Of a DNA stretch of 64,000 nt, positions 37,501-48,497 are shown one piece after another. Position numbers and translations under genes: made by a program. This stretch comes from Takakia lepidozioides (Eukaryota; Streptophyta; Takakiopsida; Takakiales; Takakiaceae). Position 1 is the first letter of the stretch. The number at the start of each line of letters is the position of its first letter. The DNA lies in contig CM060732.1 in the NCBI GenBank assembly GCA_030704615.1, forward strand, positions 75,745,053 through 75,809,052. Reading direction: 5' to 3'. Below the pieces are notes generated by a model, which ran no database searches, was not told where the DNA came from, and saw only the letters and a program-made list of their open reading frames with translations.

Positions 37501-40500
37501 CTGTTCTGTCAAATGGGTGGGTGGGCTGTCGCTTCCAGAGTGGGTGGCTTGGGGCTTTGGAGTGCCCGCGTGAAAAATCTGGCAATTAAGAATCCTGGTT
37601 GCCTGATAGGTGGTCATTAGAAACCAACCTCTGCCTAGAGCTAGGCAATACATCCCACTATGGCAGGCTCTGCCTCCTGGGATCCCTATCTGAGGTTTTA
37701 ATTTTCATGATTTTGGATCTATGCAACTGGGATGCAGGTTGTGAGAGTGTGGGACCCAAGGAGTGGAGCAAAGCTAATGAAACTCAAGGGTCACAGCGAC
37801 AATGTGCGCGCTCTACTTCTGGACCCGTCAGGAAGGTATTGATCCATGCATATGGTTCTTGTAACTGTTTAGTGTTACTACCTCTTTGAGTCGGTCAAAG
37901 TGAATATTCATACCAATATGCATGTTGATCGGTGTGGGGATGGGGACAGGTTGTGTTTGTCGGGATCTTCAGACTCCATAATTCGGTACGCAGCCTTGTC
38001 TATTGGGTTCCTAGTAAGGGTCTTTGATTCTTACCATCATGGTTAAGTATTAGTAAGGGCTCGATGGTTCTCATAATGGCTTGGTGCCGCCTGTACTAAG
38101 GGAGGTTGTCCAGCAAAGTGTTAGTGTCGTTAACACAGGTGAGAATCTTTTTCTTCCTTACTCATTCCGGGCTTCTTAGTAAGTATTCTATAGTATAGAG
38201 CAGGCTTCCACCACACTCTGATGTGATTATGGCATCATTGCCCTGTTGGATAGCCCTGGGTTCAAAACAATATAGGCCTGTGCTGGAGGTTGTAATTCGC
38301 AGCCAGCCCTGCAAGTTACTGGGCACAGGGATGGTTAGCCCATTGGCGTGACAAGACCTGCAGAAAGACCATGCCGGCCGGTAGCCAGTTAACTAACCCC
38401 GTGGAAGTCCAAAAACTGGGCCCTGGGTTCCTTAATGGATGTGTCCTAACCACTATGGGCAGGGCAACACAGAAACATGTGCGTCAAAGTAGAGCATTGT
38501 GGTTTACTTCAGCTTGAGTAAGTGCCGCAAGTGCCGCCCTGGCGGAGCTTGTTTTTTTGAGCTGTTTTCACAAAAAGTGACATGCAACTCAAAACAACAG
38601 GGATCAGACGTACTATTGGAAACATTGTTCTTTTCAACATGTTGTCCACTCAGTTGTGAACAATGTTACTTGTATGAATGATGCTGTGCTTGCTGGATAT
38701 CTGGCAGGCTTTGGGATCTTGGGCAGCAGCGCTGTGTGCATTCATATGCAGTACATACTGACTCCGTCTGGGCCTTGGCCAGCACTCCTTCATTTAGCCA
38801 TGTCTACAGTGGAGGCCGGGATAACTCTGTAATCTTCGTAATCTTTGCCTCACAGTGATCATTTTGCCACACCTCTTGTTGAGCCCCTCCTTTGGGCCTC
38901 CTTCTGACTCCCTCTCTCATCCTAAATATCTCCCTGACAGTCCTACTGTGTTAGGCTTATCATTGGATGCCTCTCAGGCTTACTTAGTGCTTGCTGTAGT
39001 TGTAGAGTAATGCATATATTCTTATGGAAGAAGGTATGTATATTGTAGGTGTATCTCACGGACTTGGTTACCCGGGAAAGTACACTACTGTGTGTGGAGC
39101 AACAACCAGTACTGCGGTTGGCATTGCAGGGGGATGACGGGTTGTGGGTGGCCACCACTGATTCATCCCTTAACAAATGGCCGGCTCGTGAGCGAGCTTC
39201 ATTCAGAACCTTCCACAGAGCTAGCTCCTTTGTGGCAGGCTCCCTCCCATTTGCACGAGCGCGGGCATGCTTGGATGGCTCTGCTCCTGTACGTGTGCTC
39301 TCTTCTGTCTTTCTTCACATTCCACAGGAATATTTTGTCATTTGAACCTGTATTCACAGACTAGTACTTTTTCAGATCTGTGAAATCAGCGATCAGCGAG
39401 TAACCTTGACCTAGTACTGTTCATTGCTAGATGTAGTCAATTGACAAACCCACACACACACACTTCCTTTGAAGGGCTGGTATTTGGTGAGATTCATCAG
39501 CTTACATTTGTTATTTAAGATGGGTGGCCTACAGAGCAAAAGTTGTACACGTCTTGGCAGGCCCTCCAACAGCAAATCAAGTCTATCCAAGATAGTCAGA
39601 GAAGGCAAACTTTGTGGTGCTGGTGCTTTAGGATTTTAGTAGACACTTTGTTTGCTGTTTATAGTGGGGCCCCAATGAGCTCAGTCAACAGGTTTGTTAG
39701 GTGTACCCGGGAAAGCTGATCTTGCCCCTTATGCAATGTCTAATAAACAGCAGCTTTGATGGAAATCTGGAGAAAAATCTTGCTACTGGACGGACTATCA
39801 AGGAAAGTTTCATATTCTCCACTGAGTATCTGGAGTTCAAATCAGGTGATGATTATGCTCATGGAATGGGGGGTGCAGGTTCCATCATACACCGAGCCAA
39901 CTTCAGTTATTCCAGGGACTGCAGGCCTTGTGCGTCATGCAATCTTGAATGACCGACGGCATGTACTAACCAAGGTTCACTTCCGAGTCTCTTTGTTGTT
40001 TCACAGTCTGGTGTCTACAAGAATGTTTGTAAATGTATTTTGTGATATTGGACACAAAAACTATGTTGATATGAGGATAGTTTTGCTTGATTCTTACATC
40101 AGAGTACATATCACTTAAGACAAAGTGATGGTCATGTGTGTGTATAGGATGCAACAGGCATCGTGAAGCTCTGGGAAATAACTCGAGGGGCTGTGATCAA
40201 AGACCTTGGCAAGGTACTCCTGCTGACATCAGTTTTTTCGCTCCTTGTTTGTCATCCCTTAACTGGATGTGGTTGGAATTCATCACATCATAGCCATTGT
40301 AGTCTGCTTCATTGACGTCAAAATGCACTGCCATCATAATTCCCAGTTTGGAGATTTGGTAGCTCAATTGTTGCAACAATCAGGTCCTCCCCATGGTTTC
40401 AGACTTGTTGATAGATGTCTTGGATCTTCCTCTTGGGGCTATTTATTCCAAATGAGGCAATTTTTGCTGTATTACACACGGTGTGTAGGCCAACTGGATG

Positions 40501-42934
40501 ACTAGGAGGATGGGTGCTGATACTGCAGGTATCATTTGAAGAAAAGGAGAAGGAGCTGTTTGAAACGGTAAGTGTATTTACCTGGCAAAATGTCCAGTTT
40601 CTCTTTTGGACTATGCCATCTTTGTGGGAATGTTGGAGTCATTGAAAGGCTTTGAGAGAGGATGTCAAAAAACCCAAGTTGAATGGGGTTTGTGCACCAT
40701 CAAACCACTCATAGCGGTAGATGATATCAACAGTGTGGACCGCTGAACTCGTCACTGCCTCTGATATCTACTGTAGTTCTGGCTGGTAGGTGGATGCTTT
40801 CATTTTCAACCAATTCATGCATTGCAAGTATGGCTGGAACCTCTGCTGGACATACAATTTATTGATAGATTTAGTAACAGCACTTGATAACCAAACATAT
40901 GATTTTTTTATTGTTTGAATGGACATGGACTCCAAGCAGGTGAGTGTGCCAGCATGGTTCACCATGGACACCAGATTGGGGAGCATATCTGTGCATCTGG
41001 ATACCCCCGCATGTTTCTCTGCTGAGATGTACGCAATCGATTTGCATGTGCCTGGTGCATCTGAGGAGCTCAAGGTATGTCGGGGGCAATGTGTATGTAT
41101 ATGCTGATGAAAAGATTGAAGTAGCTAGAAGCTGCTGGTTGATGCAGAATGTCTTACTAAAACAATGAGAGATGGGGGCCACTCACATATTCACAGTGAA
41201 GAAAGATAACTGAAATGCATGAGGTTTTGTGCGAACCCTGCAGTTAAATCTTGGGCAGGAGACATTGCGTGGTCTGTTGGCACATTGGTTGGCCCGACGG
41301 AAGCATAGGACAGTTGGCACACCCACTGCCAATGGGGATGCAGGGATGGGTCCTCAGCCTGCTGTTGGAGAGCACAGCTCTGACCGTCGGGCCTCTGCCG
41401 ACGACTCTCATGATGACGCTAGCAATCACCACTCTGGCGTCCTGCCTGCTTTTGAGTTTTCCACTACATCGCCACCTTCCATCATCACTGAAGGTTCTCA
41501 GGTACAATGCAGTTCATGGGTTGGCACCAAGGAAACATTTGGGAGTAGGGAGATTGGCTGGCAATTCCTGCATTCTGTGATTTGGCTACTGAGGCATCAC
41601 TGTGTTCGTTCCCAATATTTGAAAGCTGTTTGCTCGCAGGGAGGGCCTTGGCGGAAGAAGGCCACAGAGTTGGAAGGAAGTGAGGATGAAAAGGAGCTCC
41701 CATGGTGGTGTATTGAGTGTGTACTTCATAGCCGTCTGCCTCAACGCGAAAATACTAAGTACTTTCCCTTCATCTGAAATGCTTGGATAAATACCTTCAT
41801 AAAGTCGTCTCTAAGACTTCCCTCTGTCATGTTTTCTGAGGTAATATTGTCAGTATGACAGCCAAACTGTGGTTTATGATGGTATTGTCGCTCAGCAGGT
41901 TTTACTTCAGATTGCTGTGAGTTCGTGCTGGTCCAGGGCCAGGCCTCACATCGGTGAAATGTTGTAGGGATCTCTTTCAAACAGCTTGGGATATTGCATC
42001 ATAAGTAAAGGATTTCCATGTTTTTGATGATTGGTGCACACAGATGTAGCTTCTATTTACAACCATATGAAGGAACATCCCTTCAGGTTCTCACACAGGG
42101 GAAGTTAAGTGCCCCCCGAATCCTCCGAATGCACAAGGTATGACATTTCTGTTCTCTCTTGCTCTTGCTCATGGATTCTATTTTGTAGTCTTGTCTAAGG
42201 GCTGAAAATGCCTTTGGTGAGTGGATAAAGTCTTACCCAATAGGTTCTTATAGTACGCTTCTCTGGATGGATACACAATGTTTGATTAAAATAGAGTGGT
42301 CTCAATCTGTAAATGTTGATGGGTCACCTGCTCACAGGATCCCCGCTGCTCATTTCACGGATATGGGAGAACTTTGTCGCTCGTACTTTGACTCCTGTTT
42401 TGAGCAATACTGTGCTGTCTGGATGCAGGTGGTAAATTATGTGCTGGAGAAGTTGGTTCTTGACAGACCGCTGGAGGATAGTACATCTGATGGGACATCT
42501 ACATCAGGACAATCAGGCAGTCAGCAAGCAGCTGGCAATGGTTACAGTGCTTTTAGGCCTGGCTCTAGGGTCTGGCAACAGCCAGTCAAACCAGTGGTTG
42601 AGATTTTGTGCAATCAGCAGGTACGTAAACAGTACCTTTCTTCTTTGTTCAGGATTGATGTCAGTCCCTTCCATGCAGAATGAGGTTCATGTAACCGCAA
42701 AATGGGTTTTGTCGTCCTTTCTTCCCCTGATAAGTGAATTGGCCCGCAATCTTTGGGTAGTAATACTTTTCAAAAGGCCTGCTGGCTGAAGACTTATGGT
42801 CGCCTGAAGCAATGATTGTGTCTTCAATTGGGCAGGTATTACCTCCAGATATGAGTTTGGCAACGGTGCGGGCATACGTTTGGAAGAAGCCAGACGATCT
42901 CTACCTTTACTATCGCATCGGCTCCAACAAATGA
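34533..42934 (+). CDS. WDR48: WDR48/UAF1-type WD40 protein (plant LRS1)
   Basis: Eighteen exons join in frame (769 residues): 34533-34631, 35247-35402, 35821-35886, 36253-36339, 36883-37191, 37738-37835, 37950-37985, 38708-38828, 39049-39288, 39879-39974, 40148-40213, 40529-40567, 40940-41074, 41244-41501, 41640-41758, 42044-42137, 42429-42620, 42836-42934. The N-terminus is [22 protein letters not shown]40 blades span about 35-460: [112 protein letters not shown]. The C-terminal DUF3337-type half (about 500-769) has [20 protein letters not shown] and ends RIGSNK. In animals WDR48 activates USP1, USP12 and USP46; the Arabidopsis homologue affects lateral roots. Length is close to the family's. 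All introns are GT-AG. Confidence 0.94.
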
Positions 42935-44551
42935 TAAGCAACAACAGGCTGGTTTTCAAATCAATGTTGGTATTGTTGCCATGCCAGGCCCCTTCATCTT
43001 GCAGGTGGAAGGCTTGTAGGGATGATTATTTTTCTTCTCTCTCAAGAATGGCAGCATGTCAAACGATTTAGTTTGCGGAAGCCTAGAGAGACTCTAGGAA
43101 AACAGCAACATGGGTGTTCAAGGTCAATTTTGAGGAAAGATGATTATGATGAAAACAGATGTAGTGCAGCTGATATGATCTCCTCTGGTATCCGATGGTG
43201 TTGGGATGCTCCTCTCACTTGCTTGTGGAGGAGGTCGAGCTCAATGCTCAACATAGTTATACGTTTTTTAGTTTGTCACAATACAAAAAGAGGAGTGTGA
43301 TGGCATCTTAGCTAACCTGCTACAATGCATGTTAATTTGGTTAGCTGGAACACTTTGGAGAGATGGTTGTGTAACTGTAATCACACTCCTGAGTAAAATC
43401 ATAGCCATCTTGATGACTACTTTGTTTTTGTATTCTTTTCACAATTGAGGTATTGCAACTACTACCCACCTTAAGACGGATCAATGAATCACTACTTAGA
43501 TGCAGATACAAGGTAGTCTCTTTGATTTTACTCAGCCCTTCTGGTGGGCTGGCCACAAGGCCTACCTTCAGATACAAGGTAGTCCTTTAGGGGTTAAGTA
43601 AAATCAAAGAGATGACAGGTTTGCTTGAGATTATGTCATGACCCAGTTGTCTGGTTATGCATCTAAACATGTATGCATTAGAAAAAAATTACTCTTATAA
43701 AGGGTCATTTAGTAAAGCAGGGAGTAAAAATTACCACAGCACACCGATCAACCAAGCAAACTCTCCACAAAGCTAGCACAGAATCTGAGAATTTACTTGA
43801 GAAAGTCAATCTTTGGTAGTAGAAAAGAGATAACAGATAAAGAGGGTTAACAGATGTGGAGGGAACATCTATGGATGGTAGACTCTAGCTACTGTATAAG
43901 AGCAATCCTTGGACCCGGAGCCTTCTCTCCAAAGACGAGCTTCGTTGTCCTTTGGAAGATGATACCACGGAAGAAACCATAACCATGACCTGGGGGTTTG
44001 GATGATCCTATGGACTCGCAGAGCAAAGCTCTGATCTTCCACATGGGTTCGGAAAGTGATTGGAGGTTGCCACTTGAAGGATCCCTGCTGAATCCTATTG
44101 GGTTACTCTTGGTTGGAGATGACCACATGTGCTAACGAATACTAACCATAGCTGATGGACATGTAATCAATCAAGTGCTAGAAATTGTAGAAAAGAAATT
44201 TGCTGTTATTTTCCTTTGGCTGCAATGCAGAGTACACATACCAAATTTGGTCATTTGACTCTTGAAATCGATAGTCAAGTAGATTGTAATGTCCCTTTTT
44301 TCTCATCCTAAAGTAGCAGGAGACAGTAGCCTGCACCTAGACTGAAGCCTCCGAGAACTATCAAAAAACTAACTCGAAATTTGCCAGAAGCTGTCATTCA
44401 CAAAGTCTTTGGCAGTGCGATTGTCTACAATTTCAAACAATTGCTGCTCCAGTTGGTACAATGCTAGTGTGTTCTTAAGTGCCGCAATCTTCTTGTAGTG
44501 CTCCACCGTATTTAATCGCTCGAGTCTGTATTAGTTGGCGAGTCTGGGACC
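42935..44551. other. 3' flanks of WDR48 and SAUR; no gene recognised
   Basis: This 1.6-kb stretch lies between two convergent genes and holds both 3' UTRs. A minus-strand frame at 43889-44128 (79 codons) resembles nothing I know. The only structure is the inverted repeat at 43517-43612. Confidence 0.5.
43517..43612. repeat. Perfect 16-bp inverted repeat around a LINE-like core
   Basis: tctctttgattttact (43517-43532) and its exact reverse complement agtaaaatcaaagaga (43597-43612) enclose 64 bp. Inside are ctggccacaaggcctacc, close to the LINE 3' core, and the second of two direct copies of gatacaaggtagtc (43505 and 43571). Confidence 0.75.
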
Positions 44552-45043
44552 TCACACTCCGGCCAACGTTAAGTACGGCTCTCTGCATGTACGAGATTCT
44601 AATTTGCTTTGCAAGAATTGTTCAAAGAGATCGGGGTCGCAAGAGATGCGCACACCGGGCCCCTTCTCGTATCCGTATTCTTCCTCGGTCTTGGCAAGCA
44701 ACTCACCAATTAATTTATGCCTGAGGAGACCAATTGGGATCACGAATCGGCGCCTCTCTTTGCCCACGTAGACCGCCACGCAGCCCTTTGGCAACCCCGG
44801 TGGGTGAGAAACATGAGATTTTGTCACAGATTTAATGAGAGAGCTGATCCCCGGTGGGTGTGAAACAGAGGTGAAGCAGCCCCTTGGTACCCCTGGTGGG
44901 TGGGAGACATGAGATTTTGTCACAAATTTGATCAGGCTTCGCTGTTTCATAGAGTTGACCCCCGGTGGGTCTGAAACAGTGGTGAAACAGCCCGAGAACA
45001 GCCCCTTGGCACCCCCCGTGGGTGTGAGAAACAGGATGCCCAT
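44552..45043 (-). CDS. SAUR auxin-responsive protein with duplicated N-terminus
   Basis: Small auxin-up RNA protein. SAURs inhibit PP2C.D phosphatases and so activate plasma-membrane H+-ATPase and cell expansion. The intronless frame from the ATG at 45043 gives 163 residues; the frame stays open 12 nt further to a TTG. The SAUR domain (about 80-146) is clear: LPKGCVAVYVGKERRRFVIP, LIGELLAKTEEEYGYEKGPG, ISCDPDLFEQFLQ. The first 80 residues are unusual: the unit SHVSHPPGVPRGCF with KFVTK before it repeats as KSVTKSHVSHPPGLPKGCV, so the region leading into the domain has been duplicated. Lack of introns fits SAURs. A 32-bp minisatellite lies just upstream. I cannot assign a subfamily number. A start further inside, such as MKQRSLIK, is possible. 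Confidence 0.88.
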   Translation of the reverse strand: MGILFLTPTGGAKGLFSGCFTTVSDPPGVNSMKQRSLIKFVTKSHVSHPPGVPRGCFTSVSHPPGISSLIKSVTKSHVSHPPGLPKGCVAVYVGKERRRFVIPIGLLRHKLIGELLAKTEEEYGYEKGPGVRISCDPDLFEQFLQSKLESRTCREPYLTLAGV

Positions 45044-45075
45044 AGTGTGCAGCAACTGGTGAAAATCTGACAGTC

Positions 45076-45345
45076 TCGAGTACGCAAGTGAAGATCAGAC
45101 AGTCTATAAGAGTACGCAAGTGAAGATCAGACAGTCTATAGGAGTACGAAAGTGAAGATCAGACAGTCTATAAGACGCAAGTGAAGATCAGACAGGCTAT
45201 AAGAGTACGCAAGGGAAGATCAGACAGCTTATAAGAGTAAGAAAGTGAACATCAGAGAATCTATGAGAGTACGCAAGTGAAGATCAGACAGTCTAGCAAG
45301 TGGATCAGAGTCTGTAAGAGTACGCAAGTAACACTTGAAGAACGC
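45076..45345 (-). repeat. 32-bp minisatellite upstream of the SAUR
   Basis: About eight imperfect tandem units on the plus strand, typical unit agtacgcaagtgaagatcag followed by acagtctataag. The word cagaca recurs at 45096, 45128, 45160, 45189, 45221 and 45285, spaced 32, 32, 29, 32 and 64 bp. On the SAUR strand each reads TGTCTG, one base from the classic auxin response element TGTCTC, and lies beside a TATAG word. Confidence 0.9.
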
Positions 45346-46025
45346 AAGTGAAGCGCGCTTATATAGTCCGACGCTAAAAGTTTACCTGTTCTACTTTTGT
45401 CCTTCTTTTTATAGCGTTACTTTTTCAGCAGAAATATACTTTTATTACTTTTCTACGTTTGGAAAGGGGGGTTACGGATTGGAATCTGAGAGATCCTGCT
45501 CAGATCCAGAGCCATTTGAATTAGGGCGGATATCACTTTGTTTGACCACTGGATTTCCTATGCTTGGAGATGACCCATATGCTAACGCAATGCTTACTCT
45601 CTTACTCTAGATCTCTGTCCTTTATAAAGCTATGCAGGTTTGCATATATATATCTTACTATAGACCTCTGTCTGGAGTATGACCATTTTGGCATACTCGA
45701 GGGCCTGTTTGGTGATGTATATTATCTCCCGGTGTGTGCTTATGTGTTCACTTTGAGGTCGTCTCCGCAAAGGGGTGATTGCACATAGTTAGCTAAGCAG
45801 TTTACAGAGTCTGCACTGCCATTTCCCCGGGTTCGCTCTACGACGACTTTCAATTCCTCTCCGAAGACACAGATTCTGAAGTAGATGATTTGCTATCATC
45901 TGGGTCTGGAGAATGGTTTACAAGCTACCTTTGGGTTGCTCGCATGACTTGAGCTTGTCGCCTCAAGGACCCAGCTCAAGGGATTGCAATGCTCAGAGGC
46001 TCTTCACGACTGGCATGAGAACAAG
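45346..46025. other. Region upstream of the PPR gene
   Basis: About 0.7 kb between the minisatellite and the PPR start codon, so it should hold that gene's promoter and leader. Frames at 45335-45610 and 45564-45788 show no known domain. An atatatatatc run lies near 45644. Confidence 0.4.
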
Positions 46026-48497
46026 ATGAACTGTATCTTCGCTCTCCACACAGAAGGTACAGTGACTCCAGGGAACTTGAATGTATCATTTAGGGCTGTG
46101 GGTTTTCAAGACTGGAAACACAGCCAGTTTTTTGGTGGGCGTCCGTGTCGGAGCACCTATATTGTTTGTGGCACGGCCTCCATCACCACTCTTTCTCATG
46201 TAGGACAGAGACAATGGCGAAAGGGGGAGGGAAGCAACGAGGACACCTGGGAAACTTGTGCGGATGTCAGCACAGTGTGCAAGGAGCTACGGTTGAAGGA
46301 GGCAGAGCACGTTTTGGACCTGATGGAGCAACGAGGCTTTGGAACGTATTCCGAGACCTGTGCTCATCTCTTGCAGGGATTCGCCAAGAGGAAAGCCCTT
46401 GCAGATGGCAAGATGGTTCATGCGCACATTATTAAAAGTGGATTTGAGACAGATCTCTTCCTCGAAAACACCCTTGTTAGCATGTATGTCAAGTGCGGCA
46501 GTGTTGTGGAGGCGCGCGAAGTGTTCCACAAAATGCCTGAGCGGGATGTGGTTTCGTGGAATGCGATGATTGCAGGATGCGCTCAGCAAGGCCGTGGTGA
46601 AGAAGCATTTAAATTATTCCAGGAAATGAATGGGCAAGGCGTGAGACCGAACAAGATCACCTTCATGAATATTCTCAAAGCATGTGGCAGCCCAGTTGTT
46701 CTAGAACAGGGCAAGCGTGTTCATGCGAGCATTGTCAAATGTGGATTTGAGTCAGATGTACGAGTGGGAACTGCCCTTGTCAGCATGTATTGCAAGTGCG
46801 GTAGTTTGGTGGATGCGAGCGGAGTGTTCGACAATTTGCCCCACCGTGATGTAATCTCCTGGAATGCGATGATTGGGGGATTTGCCCAGCACCGGCATGG
46901 TGAGAAAGCTTTCAAACTCTTTCAGCAAATGCAAGGAGAAGGCGTGAGGCCAAATAAGATTACCTTCATGAGCATCCTCAACGCATGTTCCAGCCCAGAG
47001 ACTCTACAACAGGGCGAGTGGCTCCATGCATGCATTACGAAAGCGGGATTTGGGTCAGACATTCGAGTTGGAAACGCCCTCGTTAGTATGTATTCCAAAT
47101 GTGGGAGTCTGGTGGATGCACGCCTAGCGTTTGACAATCTGCCTAAACGAGATGTCATCTCATGGACTGCGATGATTGCAGCGTCTGCTCAGCATGGCTA
47201 TAGTGAGGAGGCCTTCGACCTGTATCGGCAAATGGAAAAAGAAGGCTTGAAGCCAGACAAGGTCACCTTCATGAGCATGCTCAAAGCATGTGCCAGTCTG
47301 GGCACTCTGGAACAGGGCAAGTGGCTGCATGTGGGAATCATCAAAGCTGGATTTGAGGCAGATGTCCGAGTAGGGAATGCCCTTGTGAGCATGTATTGCA
47401 AGTGCGGGAGTGTCGCGGATGCACGTCAAGTGTTCTTCAAAATGCCTGAACGAAATGTCGTCACATGGAATGGGATAATTGCAGGACTTGCTCAAGAAGA
47501 GCATGGAGCAGTGGCATTTGAGCTGTTTCAGCAAATGCACAAAGAAGGCATGAAGCCTGATAAGATTACTTTCATGAGCATCCTGAATGCATGTGCGATC
47601 CCAGCTGCTCTGGAACAGGGCAAGTGTGTTCATGCATGCATCATCGAAGCTGGTTTTGAGTCAGATGTCCATGTTGGGACTGCCCTTGTGAGCATGTACT
47701 GCAACTGCGAGTGTGTGGTGGATGCATGGAGAGTGTTCTTCGGTATGCCTGAGCGAAATGTGGTCTCATGGACTGCTATGATTACAGGATTTGCCCAGCA
47801 TGGTCATGGTGAGGAGGCTCTTGAACTTTTTCGGCAAATGCAACAAGAAGGCCTAAAGCCAAACAAGGGCACTTTGGCCAGCGTCCTAAACGCATGCGCC
47901 AGCCTAGCTGCCCTGGAAGAGGGTAAGAAGGTCCATGCCAACATCATTGCATCTGGATTTGAGTCAGATGTGTGTTTAGGGAGTGCCCTTGTTGATATGT
48001 ATACCAAGTGCGGGAGTGTGGGTAAAGCCCGGGAAGTGTTTGACAAACTTCTGGACCAGGACGTGGTCTCATGGACTGGGATGATTACTGGATACGCCCA
48101 GCATGGGCATGCTAAGGAGGCCCTCCAACTCTTTGAACAGATGCAAGGGGGAGGGGTGAAACCAAATGAGGTCACATTCATTGGTGTGCTCTCTGCATGC
48201 AGCCATATGGGCCTCGTTGAAGAAGGTCACCACTACTTTCTTGCCATGATTAACAACCACAGCATTACACCAACAGAAAAGCATTATGCTTGTATGGTCG
48301 ACCTTCTTGGCCGTGCAGGGCGCTTGGAGGAGGCAGAAAATTTCATCATCAACATGACATGCAAACCAGATGCTACAGTGTGGGGTGCCTTGCTTGGTGC
48401 CTGCAAAATCCATGGCAATGTGGAGCTAGCAGAACACGCTGCAGAGAATATCCTCAAGTTGGAATCACGAGATGCTGGAGTGTTAATGCTACTTTAA
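46026..48497 (+). CDS. PLS-class pentatricopeptide repeat protein, cut in the E domain
   Basis: Organelle RNA-binding protein of the PLS family; full-length members edit C to U through a C-terminal DYW deaminase. The intronless frame from the ATG at 46026 gives 823 residues (open upstream only to a TTG at 45984). Six near-identical P-L-S triplets of 101 residues run from about 115 to 720, each with a SWNAMIAG-like motif at positions near 177, 278, 379, 480, 581 and 682, plus PNKITFMSIL, LEQGKWLH and VGNALVSMYCKCGS blocks. A last PPR/E1 part (HYACMVDLLGRAGRLEEAEN, WGALLGACKIHGNVELAEHA) ends at GVLMLL, where a TAA replaces the serine of the usual LLSNIYA motif. The E+ and DYW parts continue beyond the stop in decayed form, so editing activity from this product alone is unlikely. 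Target prediction would need the repeat code. Confidence 0.9.
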   Translation: MNCIFALHTEGTVTPGNLNVSFRAVGFQDWKHSQFFGGRPCRSTYIVCGTASITTLSHVGQRQWRKGEGSNEDTWETCADVSTVCKELRLKEAEHVLDLMEQRGFGTYSETCAHLLQGFAKRKALADGKMVHAHIIKSGFETDLFLENTLVSMYVKCGSVVEAREVFHKMPERDVVSWNAMIAGCAQQGRGEEAFKLFQEMNGQGVRPNKITFMNILKACGSPVVLEQGKRVHASIVKCGFESDVRVGTALVSMYCKCGSLVDASGVFDNLPHRDVISWNAMIGGFAQHRHGEKAFKLFQQMQGEGVRPNKITFMSILNACSSPETLQQGEWLHACITKAGFGSDIRVGNALVSMYSKCGSLVDARLAFDNLPKRDVISWTAMIAASAQHGYSEEAFDLYRQMEKEGLKPDKVTFMSMLKACASLGTLEQGKWLHVGIIKAGFEADVRVGNALVSMYCKCGSVADARQVFFKMPERNVVTWNGIIAGLAQEEHGAVAFELFQQMHKEGMKPDKITFMSILNACAIPAALEQGKCVHACIIEAGFESDVHVGTALVSMYCNCECVVDAWRVFFGMPERNVVSWTAMITGFAQHGHGEEALELFRQMQQEGLKPNKGTLASVLNACASLAALEEGKKVHANIIASGFESDVCLGSALVDMYTKCGSVGKAREVFDKLLDQDVVSWTGMITGYAQHGHAKEALQLFEQMQGGGVKPNEVTFIGVLSACSHMGLVEEGHHYFLAMINNHSITPTEKHYACMVDLLGRAGRLEEAENFIINMTCKPDATVWGALLGACKIHGNVELAEHAAENILKLESRDAGVLMLL

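Noticed and set aside
19134-42934. Functional link between UBP22 and WDR48 as a deubiquitinase-activator pair
   Set aside because: WDR48 is known to activate USP1, USP12 and USP46, whereas UBP22 works in the SAGA module; closeness of the loci is no evidence of partnership.
45076-45345. CRISPR-like array
   Set aside because: The repeats are contiguous 32-bp units without unique spacers, in a plant nuclear context; it is a minisatellite.
47160-47633. A 157-codon minus-strand frame within the PPR gene
   Set aside because: Opposite-strand shadow of repeated PPR codons; the repetition of PPR units keeps it open.
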